A program made the position numbers and the translations under genes. From contig JANQBS010000131.1 of assembly GCA_033085395.1 (NCBI GenBank), positions 1 through 64,000 of the forward strand: DNA of 64,000 bases. The letters are read 5' to 3'. The notes below the pieces were generated by a model. It made no database searches. It saw nothing but the letters and a program-made list of their open reading frames with translations, and was not told the DNA's origin. This DNA comes from Xanthoparmelia taractica. Its lineage: Eukaryota; Ascomycota; Lecanoromycetes; Lecanorales; Parmeliaceae. Numbering within the stretch: the stretch's first letter is position 1; the number at the start of each line of letters is the position of its first letter. Shown here one piece after another: positions 1 to 12,287 of this stretch.

Positions 1-620
1 TACGTAAAAAGCTTAAGCGAACGCTTATATAATTATAAAATTCTATAAATAGATTAAAAAGATATAATTTTTTAAAAGAAGTTGAGAAAAAGTTGAAAAC
101 GACTATGTTTAACAGATACCACACCTTTCCGACTCGTAGTTTATATAGACACGTCTATAAATTAATTAATTAATAAATTAATTAAATAAAGTAAGTTAAT
201 TATAAAACTAGAATTAATATAAATATATTTAAAGAAGATTATTAACTAGAAAGTTAATATCTAGCTAGCTAGTAAAGAATAAGTAGAGAGAGTATTTTAT
301 TTTAAAACTACGCTAAGATTTATTAAAATATATATTAATATAGTATTAAGAATCTCTAATATAAATAAAGTAAAAATACGTTTCTAATAGTCGAGAGCTA
401 AGATTATAAATATAGTAAAAATATAATCTAGTTAAGTAATAATACTAAGTAATTTCTAGTGTTACTAAAATAAAAGAAGTAGTATATTACTATACTACGA
501 TAAGAAAACTATTACTTTTACATAGTTTATAATTGTAGAATATATTTATTATTTCTTATAACACGTTTAATCGAGTTACACGTTAGAACTTTTATTTATA
601 TACTAGATACTTAATCTTTA
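1..620. repeat. AT-rich RIP-degraded block (left edge)
   Basis: The sequence is very AT-rich, dominated by TA and AA/TT, with few CA or TG dinucleotides while CG is still present. This is the pattern left by repeat-induced point mutation of a duplicated element. No intact reading frame or recognisable protein was found, so the original element cannot be named. The change to normal composition near 620-640 is abrupt. Confidence 0.75.
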
Positions 621-741
621 ATAATGTTCGCTGGTTCTGAAGGTGCTAATAAAGCGTAATCATATGCTGCAACACTGCTATCGCCGCTTTCGCCAGTCGC
701 GCCTTTTCTTTCCGCAGTTCCCTCTCATACTCATACACAGA

Positions 742-754
742 TAACCCTAACCCT
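742..754. repeat. Short telomere-like motif (CCCTAA x2)
   Basis: TAACCCTAACCCT is two units of the common fungal telomere repeat (TTAGGG on the other strand). It lies just inside the AT-rich block. Two units could arise by chance, so this is only a weak hint of subtelomeric origin. Confidence 0.3.
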
Positions 755-2365
755 CGACCCCAGCTAAATCAACTCCAGGCGTTCAATCCCTCTTTCCTAT
801 TAGCCTATGTGAGTTTCTCCGGAGTAATAGATCCTTGGAGCACCGCCTTAGCTTCCTTGTGCTGAGTCTCAAGAGCGCTGTAGGTTTTGAGTCTAAAAGA
901 TGAGTGCTTAGTAAAAGCTCTCTGGTGCTTATCGCGTTGCGCCAACCATGCATCGAGCGGTGTTTAAAGCTGGTTAAAAAGGGCGTCTATGGTGCTTTGA
1001 ATGTCTACGGTCAAGGGCATTTCGACTGTGGGAGCACGTATTCTTTCTCCCTGGCTTCGAAGTCGCGAGCCAGCGCTAAGGAATCCGGCTGTGATATCGA
1101 TTGGTTGCTGGCCTCCGGGTCTACCTTTACTGGACTCGCTGCTCCAATCTTAGAGGGCTGGTAACTTCCTGGACCAGTGTCAGGAATGGCTTTAGAACAC
1201 GGCGCTTCATGACGAAATTCATCGAGGATGATGGCGAGAGGCTGAGGATTCGGTAGATTGCAAAGATAATAGTGGAAATACCGCAGTCGTTTGCGTCTTG
1301 CCGGGTTGGACACTCTTTGACTGTGATGTCCCATACTTTCTGGTGGGACTTGGTCTTGTCTAGTAGGGCAAGTAAATTGGTCCAGTGGTCCAGCGCTTCT
1401 TAGCAGCTTGAGCCTCGTACTAATAGTTAGGATCGCACATAGAGATATAAAACTTGACTTTAGCTGTGCTTAGTATCGATATCCGATAACTGCTACGGTT
1501 ATTCGTTGGAAACAGGCTGAGGCAATTGGTTCCGATACATATACTTCTCTTGTTAACCATTGAATTCGTGTCATCAAAGCACATAAACCATTCATCGTAG
1601 ATCTTGGCAATTTGGTGGGAAAGCATGAGAAGGAGCATATCGACGACAGTGGTTGAAAATCACCGACGGGCCTCAAGTCTGCAAGAGCGCCCATGGAGAT
1701 GTCTAGAGGTATTGTTGTTTCATGTTCGCTTGGCACGGCCCTAATATCTCGGCGGCGACAAAATTCGTTTGTCCCTCCCGATTCACCAACTCTGCGACAT
1801 GTAGATTCATTTAATTTCGGCTTGGCTCCGTAGAGCCAGCACATTGGAGGCTGTAAATGTTTAATATCTATGAAGGTTGATAAAGGTCCACACGACTCTA
1901 GTAATAGCCCGGACTTAGGCACAGCCTAATAAAAAGCGCAAGGGCGTGCAGCAGATCTGTCTAGTAGATAAACGAGTAGCTAAATAATAAAGATCCCGAC
2001 GCAATTAATGCTCAGGTTGAGAACAAGATCAACATGACTGTTCGGTGCGAGTCAATGATGTTGAACAACTATAAGCCGGGAGGACATCGAGAAGAGACTC
2101 TTGGAGTACTCTATATAACTTGACTATTTTCCGCACCTAGAATAAACTTATTATCCGGTTGTCATGGCGACAATACAGGCCACTTTACGCCTGCCGGCTT
2201 CGGGATCGGCTCAGTATTTATCCGACTACCTCGGCTTTCACTTGTTTTTCCTTTCCTAAACTTAACTCTTCGTCTTCATTCAGACGCGAATTCCTCCCAA
2301 GTATCTTAACATCTATATTACTGGTGTATCATTGCTTTTGGACAGTACTGTCGGCCAGTCTAGAA
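755..2365. other. Region with decayed coding only
   Basis: Short overlapping open frames exist on both strands, but none extends into a convincing gene. On the minus strand between about 1920 and 1420 two frames look protein-like and cross over near 1640: one ends in a region with LRPVGDF, the other contains MLLLMLSHQIAKIYDEW. That is what a frameshifted, decayed gene would look like. The second piece faintly resembles a fungal Zn-cluster regulator, but this is too weak to call. No RNA gene was seen. Confidence 0.35.
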
Positions 2366-4174
2366 ATGGTGGAGCGCCTGTACAGGTCCACGAAACATCC
2401 CAAGTTGCCCGACACTTTCGAAAGACTGCGAGCGCAGGCTGAAGAGCCAAAGACGATCAACACTGTTCAGAACTGGATTGATCAAACAACACCCGCACTA
2501 TCAACGACGGCTTCGGCAGCAAAGCAAGTCTACGGTCAGATCCGAAAACCTTGCCCCCACCCTCCTCCCACCCATTCCACTCGACGACTTCGCTCCTCGG
2601 GCTTGAATTCCAGAACGGTGAACGCTTTGCCCCTACAGCCAACCCACGGCAACCAACGTACTCGTCCTCAGCGTGTCAGTCAGAAGCGCAAAATGCCGGA
2701 TGACTTTAACACCATCCCTCGACAGTCAGCGCGAATTAAGAAGATTGCACAGTCGAGTTCAGTGAACGACGAGCCAAGTGCGAAGAAAAAACAAGATGTT
2801 GCTTTGAGTGCACCTCACAGACAGTGGAAGCCTACCAACAAAGCAAAAGACGATGAGACATTTCACGTGTTTGGGAATATACTGGAGGAGGAAAGACCGT
2901 CAGGCTTCGGGAGCTTCAGGCCTGGCGGAGGACACCTAGCAGTAGGGATGGAACTGTCAAGTGGGTTGGCTTCCGGTGAGGATGCTGTCAGGCTTCCGAT
3001 GGCGTTCCCCACACCTTCTAAGAGGTCAAGCTCGCGTTCCAAAAAATCAGGCTCGCCATCGAAAGGCCTCGTCATCGTGGATAAGCGGGAGCGGATGAAA
3101 TTCATGAGACCCTGTATCACCTTTTGGACTTTAATAGACACGAACAAGAGTGGGGATCTAAAAGGGAAGCTTCAGAAGCTGTGGCAGCATATCAATTGGC
3201 ATGAACGAAAGATTATCCCGTTGGACTTCAAGGTCAGGCACCATTTCATGTCGTCTAGCCATTAACCTGCTGATTTGGTTTGATGACAGATGGAAATACA
3301 AAACCAGTTCGATACTCCCAACAAAACAAGACCACTCATACCGAATGACTGTTTTGGCGCCCCTCCTGACAAGTATGCAACCGATGATTATGCGCTTATG
3401 CGGCTAACAATTTCTGACGTCCTTACCTCTGCAGACGAGTACCGTCATAGCGGCTGCACAGAAGCACATTGGATCTCGATCGTGGTCAGTCCGCTCCTGA
3501 ATCTAGTGCGTCGATTGAAACGATACCAGAGAACGGAATCTAAGCTAGCGGTACTTGATCTGTAAGCCTTCTATCTTGCTTGGGTTCAAGTTCTGAGTCT
3601 GACCATCTCCAAATCTAGGACTTCAGTCGAGATCAGCCCTATTACGCTGTGTCCGACGTCTCTCGACTTAGTGTTTAAGGACCTAGACAAACGCATCGAC
3701 GCTGCTATAGGCCTTAATTTGCCGTTTGCGAAACGCAAGATTCTTGAGACAGGCGTTTACTCGGAGGGCATCCCAAGCATCAACCAAACCGCGAGCTTCG
3801 TCAACTTTGTCCCAATGTTCGCGAGTTTCGAGGTGAAGAGGCCAAACACCGATAGAGATCCGCTTATCCAACTAGGTACCTGGATCGCAGCCGAGTTCAC
3901 GAAACGGAAAAGAGAAGGATACAGCCTTGACATGCCCGTGCTAGCGATCGAAATCGAGGGCGATTCCTGGAACCTGCATATGGCATTCGCGCCCGAAGAC
4001 GCCGAAAGCGGCAATTATGAGTGCAAGTTCGTTGGGCCCATCGAAATGGGCTCAACGAAAAGCCTTCTGGGAGTCTATCAGATCCTAGATAGGCTTTGTA
4101 GTTGCGCTGACTGGGGTATTGGCGAATACCAGGCCTGGTTCAATGAGCAGGTTTTGGCCAAGTACGGGAAGTAG
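2366..4174 (+). CDS. PD-(D/E)XK nuclease-like fungal protein
   Basis: Predicted exons are 2366-3232, 3290-3561 and 3619-4174, giving 564 residues; both introns are 57 nt with GT-AG ends and the frame is continuous. The start is the Met of MVERLYRSTKHPKLPD, because the open frame upstream is not protein-like. Residues ~1-230 are basic, Ser/Pro-rich and probably disordered, with KKRK-type patches that could be nuclear signals. The C-terminal half resembles the PD-(D/E)XK nuclease-like domain common in fungal accessory proteins: the core strand reads FASFEVKR, with the E-x-K pair at about residues 451 and 453, followed by PLIQLGTWIAAEF and a final LCSCADWGIGEYQAWF helix. Whether it cuts nucleic acid is unknown; many members are uncharacterised. 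It borders decayed DNA on the left. Confidence 0.8.
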
Positions 4175-5416
4175 AAGAGCGATGGAATAGCTTGCACTAA
4201 GACCTTAACGGCCTCTGACATGGGATGCCAACGGGTCGCGGCGTAACTTCACGAGAGTATGCCTACGACTTAGACAATTCTGCTCCTTTAGATACCCCTG
4301 CTTGCGATAGGTAAATTGGAATTTCTAGATACCTCGAGCCCGTACTCTTAGCTATTTTGCCGTGCCACAGGTATCTCCTCCCTCTCCTCCCTTTCTTTTC
4401 TTCCTCCCCGTCACCTTTTGGGCCCCCATTTCCACTTACACACCTATTCAACAGCTTTAATGGAAATTTTAACAAAACCCACCCCAAGCTAACAGAGGCA
4501 AGGCGAAGAGCGAGGTTTTCAGCGATGTTTAAGAGAGCGTCTTATGAGCAATGACATTGCTCAATGGAGGAAAGACAACGTTAGAGACACGAGTTAGAGA
4601 TGTTAGTTTCGTTACGCCAACACAACACACCACACAGCATCCAATTCGCACAGTAGTTTACTTAGCATGGAAAAGTCCTCCGTAAACAATCCGTCAACAA
4701 TTGAAGATGTGCAATTACTCGAGCGCTCTCATCACAGCATCGCGATGCCATGCCGGCACTGCGTTTACCAAATCAAGAACGAGCCGTACTATAAGCCCGC
4801 CCACTAGGATGAAGAACCCCATCACTCCCCCTTCTTCCCCGCAAAGTGCGAGGCAAGCAGCATCCTTCCCGCCTGGGGTATACTCCAGACAGAAATATCG
4901 GCGCTCTTTCTGCCTCTATCTTCTAGGAAGCTGCAACACCTCAGAGAACTTCCTATCCGATAATCTCGATGGTAATAGATGCAGCAAATTATTTCGGTCA
5001 CAACGGGAGCAGGAAAGAGTTTTCAAAGGGGAACTTGATCGGGCTTCAAAAGGTCGGTGGACATCACTGCTCTTTCGTTACTGTAGTTGAGTGATGCGTA
5101 GGTCAGTATTTGCTCGTGTATGAATGAAGTGCGCCCAGTTCGCTGGCGTTTGCGAGGCAAAACTGTTTCGCGTTGGTGTTCCGAAAGTCGTTTCTAATCT
5201 CATCCCATGCACGGGAAGGATGTGATCTTCTTGTTACAGTGAGTCCATGTCCATGGAAGATATTAAGAGCTGCACGATTAGCGGTGGTGTGTACTTGGCT
5301 AAGGATGAGGTTGTGGCTGAAGGCGAGATGCTTTGATGGAATGAGCGCGACGCCTTACGTGCCTATATATACATCTCTTACAATGACACAAAAGTACTTC
5401 TTAGAGTTTCTCTAGC
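4175..5416. other. Intergenic region
   Basis: No convincing gene. A long pyrimidine tract lies at about 4376-4420. The open frame at 4701-5090 (129 codons) has low-complexity Ser/Arg composition and no recognisable domain, so it was not called. The right part is downstream of the minus-strand gene ending at 5417. Confidence 0.5.
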
Positions 5417-7542
5417 TCACCCATACAATCTACCCGTCCTCAATTTCCCTCTACGGAAAGTCTCAGCAGAGCCAAAAGCAATATGGCCCACCGCATCGTC
5501 CGGCGCGAAATCCTGCAGTCTAACCGTTACATCCTTCAGGAGCCTTGCCCTTTCCAAGCCACTCAAAGTACAGCCTCCGGGCGGGAGGTCAATATACGGA
5601 TTATCCCTCGTCATAGTGCTCACGTATCCTAGGATTGTGGGACCACGGGTCAAGTGTTTGACAATTGCACCGCAGATCCCGCAGAGAAGGAGTGCACTTG
5701 AAGCGAGGAACAAGATGGCGGCCCAGATTTTGTTGCAAATATATATATCCGTAAAGGTTGTGACGGTGGTGGTGGTTGTGTTGAACGTCGTCTCAAAGTT
5801 GTTCACAGGATCAGCGTTGAGAGCAGAGACGTTGCTCGGAAAATTTCCCGTTTGGAACCACGGTACAACGCTGCATTGCCAATAAGTGTTGAAGACGAGG
5901 GAAAAGCGTTCGCTGAACAGATCCGCAGACAATCCCTTGAGGCTGATACCGTCATCGGATCTCGCTGTGGAGAACGAACTCATCGTAGGGTCCGAAATGA
6001 AATACTCGGTCGGCGTCGAACTGCCAGGGTGCTCACCACTTCCGCCCGACAAGGGCCAGTATTGTTCCAAGCCGCTCGCACCTACTCCATAGTACAGCGG
6101 CGTGTAGCCGGGCGGACGCTGATCGAATCTTGACCGGCGGATATTCGTGACGCCGCAGGATCCGTCATCGCATGTTACGTTTGATTCGACGCTCGAACGT
6201 GTCATGGTGCAATTGGCGATAAATGAGTTATCCGACACGATGTTGGAAACGGCAGTGAAATTGACTTTCCATGGTTTCACCACAGGATACGACGTTTGAT
6301 TGGTGTAGAGCATTATTTGTGTCGAATTTTCTAGGATGAATTCTAGAGAAAAGCCTCCCTTTGATGTCCCGTGCACATTCGTGTAGTCTGATAAGGTCGG
6401 GCAGTCCAAGACCATATACAGAGATTGCACATAAAAAAAATACGAGCCGTGCATTCTGGTCCCGTCAATGGGCAGGCCAACCAGGGATGAGTACGATGCA
6501 TTCTCAGGCAAGACCGGATACCACCCGTCGGCGTCGCTCTCGCTTGTAGATTCGAGTTTCTCGATTTTTGGGATTTTCACATTTGACCAGGTATCCACAG
6601 CCGAAGCTTGGCCAGCCGGCGGAGTAAAAAGGGCCGCTAAGTATAGAGCGTTGATGTAAAACCCGATTTCTGAGACGGTATCTGCGCCTTGAGCGAGGAT
6701 AGATTCGGCCTCGGGGTTTAGATATGAAATTACTTGGGTGGACGAGCTTGGCTGTTTCCCTGTCTCAAGTAGTCGGAGGGAAGCCTGACCCCCAAGTGGT
6801 GATAAGGCCCACAGCAGTATGAGACCGATCCCGAGCATGTCGAATGTGCGAAGCATGACTTGCAATTCGACAGTGCCAAAGATAGTCAGACTACCCATCA
6901 ACTTCTCCAGTGTCTGGAATGGTAATTTAGCGAAAAGCATACTCCGCACATTTTCCACTCTCTGAACTAGCTTACACCTAACTTGGCGCTTCGCTCGGCT
7001 TGAAACGATGCGAATGATCTTAGGGATCTTCCAACAATGGCCGCGAAAACAATTGGAAATACTGTAGGGCCCTGGAAGTGATTAGGCACTAGAAACTGTA
7101 AGTTTATAGGCTCCAACATACCAAGGTTGTGGCAGCCTTTATTCTATCTCCGCTAGCTGAGATCGGCGAGCCCGTCAAGTTCATGGCCACAATGCTTAGG
7201 ACTATTTCTGTTAGCAAGACCACGGGCTTTGGCTGGACACTTATATGGATGCTACGCTATTGGAGACTTGCCTACAAACACAAGCGGGATCAGGGCAATG
7301 AAGATATCAATCGCCAATGATGCGGCTTTTGACCATCCCGTTCTTCTCAGAGTCTTCAGATTTTGAGGCCAGCCTTTGATCACCTGTGTCGTACTGCGCG
7401 GTTGCGTTTCAGGACCGGCTTGCTCATTCTTCACTTGAGGCAAGCTGGGCGAGCAAAGCCCCGAATTGGCTGGCAGCAACTCAGTGCGCGAGGTATCTTC
7501 TTTCATAAAAATAGAATGGGTGCGGTTTCGAAATCGCTCCAT
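5417..7542 (-). CDS. Multi-pass membrane protein, uncharacterised fungal family
   Basis: Exons (minus) are 7542-7272, 7207-7122, 7071-6976 and 6913-5417, giving 649 residues. Intron 1 begins with GCAAGT and is a GC-AG intron; the others are GT-AG (50 and 62 nt). All phases agree. Visible features, in order: a Pro/Ser-rich N-terminus; a hydrophobic segment (IDIFIALIPLVFVG); a block GPTVFPIVFAAIVGRSL; a third membrane segment (GIGLILLWALSPLGGQ); a long, probably extracytoplasmic domain with many N-x-S/T sites and several Cys; and a last membrane helix (AAILFLASSALLLCGICGAIV) before a basic cytosolic tail. This layout matches a large family of fungal hypothetical membrane proteins with no assigned function. 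Exon 1 might extend further upstream. Confidence 0.75.
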
Positions 7543-8947
7543 ATCCGGAATATTATAGAATGAGTTGTTAATGTTAGCAGTGATGATATCCTATGGGGAG
7601 CGATGTCGGGAAGATGTAGCATCGAGAAGCAGGGAGGAACAAGAGCAAAGAAGACGAAGGGTTGAGAGTAGATCGATCTCAGCATCTTTCCTATAAAAAA
7701 GATGTCGCACTCTTTTCGCCCCCATCTTTCCAGGCGTAACCTTTTCACAGAAAGGAGGACTGAGATCCATATCTGGCGTGAAGGCGCCGATCACATACCA
7801 AAAAAAGCAATTGTGTCTGAAAGATGACTGAGGGGATTGACCAATCAACGACTACTGGCGCCTAGGACTGGCCGGGAGTAGAGATGAGCTAATGCACCTC
7901 CCCGTCCGAACCCCGGTAAATCATCTGCAACGAGACCGCGAATCTCGCTCATCTCACCCCATCTCGGCCATCTCGGCCATCTCGGCGAGTCAGCCATGCT
8001 TTCCGTATTTATTACAGATCACATTATACGACTGATAGCCTGAAAATGTAAAAGGCACAAGGGGCCTCAACAGTACCCTAAAGTACCCCGAAGTAGTGTG
8101 GCATCTGTCGCGCCTACATATCCGGCGCATTCGCCCATCAGGGCTCATGGAATATTATCCTTATTGTAATGTAACGACAAGCCGAGCCTGTTTTGACTGT
8201 CCATGTGGTCTCCATATATTTTCGATGGGAGTGATGGGCATCAAGGATCTTTCTCCCAGCAATAGGGCCGGGCCGCACATCAAGACCGTCAAGCTGCGTA
8301 GATAATATCATGCTTGCGTATTTTGTCGCAGGGGTTAATTCCACCAAAGGGATGCCTAGGGTCGTCAAGCTTCCAGGGCCCAGCCTACAGAATCCACTAC
8401 CTTACGCATAGCCTTCGAACACCTTCCTCGAGATATTTCCCAAGTTTCTTCCTGTCGCTAGGTGAATTTTCAGGGTAGCACTCTCCGCAGCAGGCGTCAC
8501 ATCGATGACGGGGCTTCCATCATGGTTCGTCAAGGTCAGTGACACATTATGTAATGAAGTAGAGGGGGACGCAAGATGCTTACCTCAGCTTGATAGATGA
8601 TGAAAAGGAATTAAAGGCTCCCAGTCAGTGTCTGGAGCAAGATCCGGTGCCGGAATTTATATTCGCAGAGTACCGTGGATACAGAGGCGTAAAAACGATC
8701 TACGGGCATTCAAATTTGAGTGGCAAGAGCACGAGAGGCTACAAGCTAACTTTCCAATCAAGAATGTTGTCGATTTCACGGCGGAATTCTTTCATGTCTT
8801 CCCTCCTGTTGAATGCGTACCACTGGATAAGACTCATGTGCTAAATGAAGCTGTAATCATCTGGTTGCTTGACGAGCCCATCAATGACGTTCTGGGTGGG
8901 ATTGTCAAATGGGTAGATATTCGTACTCAGGGTTGTCAGACCGTTAT
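7543..8947. other. Intergenic region with weak coding traces
   Basis: No clear gene. A CATCTCGGC-type short direct repeat occurs at about 7955-7990. An open frame at 8628-8999 reads through part of the adjacent MITE-like repeat and includes FPIKNVVDFTAEFFHVFPP. It may be a gene remnant truncated by that repeat, but no family was recognised. Confidence 0.4.
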
Positions 8948-9347
8948 TAGTGTTCTCATTCATGAAGGGCATACACGCCGGGACCAAGCAGTACTGTAGA
9001 TAGTTGATTGGGCCGTCCCAACGCTAAGGTCAGCAGTCAGTAGGCCCAGCTTGATCGTTAGTAGGCCTAGATGGGCCCCTCGACGTGCCCTGGCGCCAGA
9101 AAAACTCCCTACACCTATGCGACATAGCCCTGAAGTGGCTATCTAGCTAGCTATATACACAGGCGTGGGTGGGTGGGATAAAAGAATGCGATGGCTCTGA
9201 ATGAGAAGAATTCGAATGAAGAGCCAACTGATGGTGTGAGACCCATACATATAGTGCTCTCGCAGACACGTGTTCCCCGCATATGCGCATGCATCTGGAA
9301 CAGCGGCTAAATCATGAGACACACTAACCCATAGTCCCACTATTCGA
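8948..9347 (-). mobile_element. MITE-like dispersed repeat, copy A (inverted)
   Basis: On the minus strand this copy starts TCGAATAGTGGGACTATG and is closely similar over about 400 bp to copy B at 38792-39170; a shorter copy C begins at 59263. The ends carry imperfect inverted termini: TTAGTGTGTCTCATGA at one side against TAGTGTTCTCATTCATGA at the other. The element has no long ORF. The TAGTG ends fit the loose hAT terminal consensus, so a non-autonomous hAT-like element is a reasonable guess, but no target-site duplication was found. Confidence 0.65.
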
Positions 9348-12287
9348 CCTCACCACGCAATCACGCAGGAAGGTACGAGCGGCCTACCCCACAAGTTCAG
9401 ATCCACGTCAAGCATTAGCAACACCGAATGCTCGTACAACATCTTCGAGTGCAACCAACAGTCGTTCGGAACGTTTGGCCACAGCTCCCTTCGTTGATAG
9501 GGATTGCTCGAAGCGCACAATTCAGCCCGGCTTCCAAGCCCAGTACGCTCCTTCGTCAGCTCATGAGCATTGCATTGACTTAAGGTAACTAAGACCTTCG
9601 TTTGCATCTGAAGCCAAGTTGGCCGTACATCTTGACATACCTCCCCGGTATATTGATATTGCCCAAGTATCCAAGACGCAAAGCGGCTGCAGAGATGGGC
9701 CTGTGATGCCCGCAATCTATGTCCGATTAACGCACTGTTCGAATGTAGCCTGTCTGAAGCCATGAAGTAAGGTACCGACGGAAATGCCCCTACAGACGGT
9801 CCCGCACCATGTGACCGATGTGCAAATCCCAGATTTTTCTGCCCTGGACAGAGGTCGTAGAACATCCTCTACTCCTCGCCATACCGTGTTTGTCTCCATT
9901 GTGTCTCGGAAGAGATAACGGGACCTGGGCTGGTATTAGATTCTGTTGGGAATATTGAGAGGGGGATGAAGGATTTATTGTTTCTATGGGTGTGAGAAGG
10001 CTACTTATACCCCTATTTGACACTCATGCGGGGTAGTCTTTCAACACAGTGCTGCAGCAATTCCAACAGATTCGATGTCTTTCTTTGCGTCCCGTAAATA
10101 TCCACTAATTCTCGTATTGCTATGTTTTCCCCCAAGATTCTCCGAACCGCTAATCCTAATCGAGACTCCGAGATCTTACACGGCTAAGTATTTATCGTAT
10201 TCCTATATTCCCCCAATAATCCCCCGGACATTAATTTCTTAAGTATTCATCTTTCACTTCAATTTTCTCATACTCACTCTAAGAAGCCTACTCTAGCTCT
10301 TCCCCTCCGTTTACACAACCCTCCTGCCTATTAACGACCAGGATCGGTCACTCCTCTCCCTCTCCACTCATAGCACTCACTCTTGTTGACCATCGAAACG
10401 TGCCCAGCGCCTCTCTCTTCGCTCCGGACCCTCTCAGCGCTGGAGCCGGACTGGTTAGCGCCAGCGCTAGCAGTCCACGTCCGTCTCTACCGGATCAGAC
10501 ACTTGGTGTGACGCATGTATTTGAGGTCCCGTTGGATCGACAGCGGCCCTGCGCGCGCATGTCATTAAAAGCGGTAGTCAGCCTAGAATCTGAGAAAAGG
10601 CGTTCGAAGGCATTCACTCGTCTAGACTGATTGCTGTAGTCCTTATAAGGGTCTGAAGTGGGCCAGATTTTTCACACAGCTTTGGTGGATAGTGATCAGG
10701 CGATGAGGCCTATAAGCTTCAGTACTTTAGGCATTTATGTCAGTCCGCTCCTGGCTTAAAATTTGCTCGCCTCGGTAATAGAGCTCGCGGCTTGGTTAGG
10801 GAAAGAATCTAGCGTCACTCCGCCAGAGAGTCGGGATGCCACAGCAGGTGTAGTCTACCCAGGGAATTTAAGGAGAACGCCACAACCCACGGCGTCAAAT
10901 TGGTCCGTTGTTAAAGCAGTCCATTCAGATTCTACATTATTCGAAATGCTACGGACTAAGATCGTGATTTTGGATGGCTTTTCGCTGTATTACCATGGAC
11001 ACAGTCCCATTTCCCATAAATTAAGACTGCCAGTTATCCACATTTTGACAGGAACCCAGCCTCGACTTGGTTACTGGGGACGTTCGGGGTGGGAGCGTCT
11101 TGTATACACTACCGAATTTGTAGGTAAGACATGCGAAATGCAGGGACAGACGTTTTGATGCCTCTCCCAGCAGAAAGGTGACTTCCTGGCCACTTCCCTC
11201 TTGCGCTAAGCTAGTCTCCGTCCTGTCAAAGAGTCCTACAAGATCGCTATAACTACATTGTATTCAAGCGCGAAAGTTTTCCGGTTCCTGCCATATATAT
11301 TGCTTATAATAAGAGAAGTATTTCCGCCTACATTCAGAATTACAAGTGATAACAAGGCATAATACGGGAGCTTCTTCAATGGGCCGATGAACGAGAAGTC
11401 CAATTTCCTGAAATCGATCGCGGAGTGACTTGAATCCTAAACTAGCACAAAAAAATGCTGTGAATTGTATACATACTCTCTGAAACATACCAACAACCCA
11501 TTAGAGCCGTCCAGCTCGCCCGACCATATCTCAGCTAGACTTGCTGGAAGGAGATACGATGTTTCCCCTATCGGCACGCTTTGAAGAATAGCACTACCGC
11601 AATGCCCCCTAGGAGGCTCCGGAAACAATTGACCTGGCTGAAATATATGCCTGAGCCTACCAAGGCCAGTGACACTGCATCCCCCATTGGAGCAAGTCCT
11701 ATTACATAAAGTACGACAGTCGCCAGGCTTGCTACGCAAACTAGATCCAGTACAACAGTATTCTTGCTGCTACTTGAGAAAACACGAAGAAAACTCCACT
11801 AGACTTTCAATACGAGAGTGCTGAGCCCAGATATATGGCGCTAAAGTTCAGAGGTATCAGAAAGAAAAAGACCGAGCACTTCGAGCGGCTAGTTGCGTTG
11901 CTTTTCCGGCCACTTGTGCAATGCTGCGACCACTAAGTGCAAGCTGGTGTGGAATGGGTCATCGTAAGGAGGATTGGACTTTAACGCTCTTTGCACCACT
12001 GTACTGGGCGATTCAGGCCACCTTGAGATATATATTTTATCTAGAGAAGAGCGGATTTGGTATTGCACTGAGTATCATGCCATGAAAAACCAGGATGAAC
12101 CTCACCCGCTGGCTAGAGGGGTCTATTTGCTAACAAAGAATACACATTTTAAAATGATGAGGCAAAAGAACTCGCATGCTATTGTACATCTATTATCTTG
12201 CAAGCCTGATCTCAGAGTTCCTCCCCTCCATTGTTGTGTCCTGTGACACTTGCATGTCTTTGATAGCAGTTGAAGTTCTACTCAATG
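9348..12287. other. Gene-poor region with decayed ORFs
   Basis: Several open frames of 70-170 codons exist, but none has a recognisable domain. A minus-strand frame at 9350-9865 ends right at repeat copy A and may be a truncated gene. A minus-strand frame around 11500-11770 is Cys-rich (CRTLCNRTCSNGGC) and is interrupted upstream by an in-frame TAG at about 11774, which suggests a pseudogene. Upstream pyrimidine-rich stretches lie near 10250-10330. No RNA gene was seen. Confidence 0.4.

Noticed and set aside
8948..9347. Helitron interpretation of the dispersed repeat (TC at one end, CTAG/CTAA at the other)
   Set aside because: The flanking bases are not A and T in the copies, and no stable hairpin precedes the 3' end; inverted TAGTG termini fit a TIR element better.
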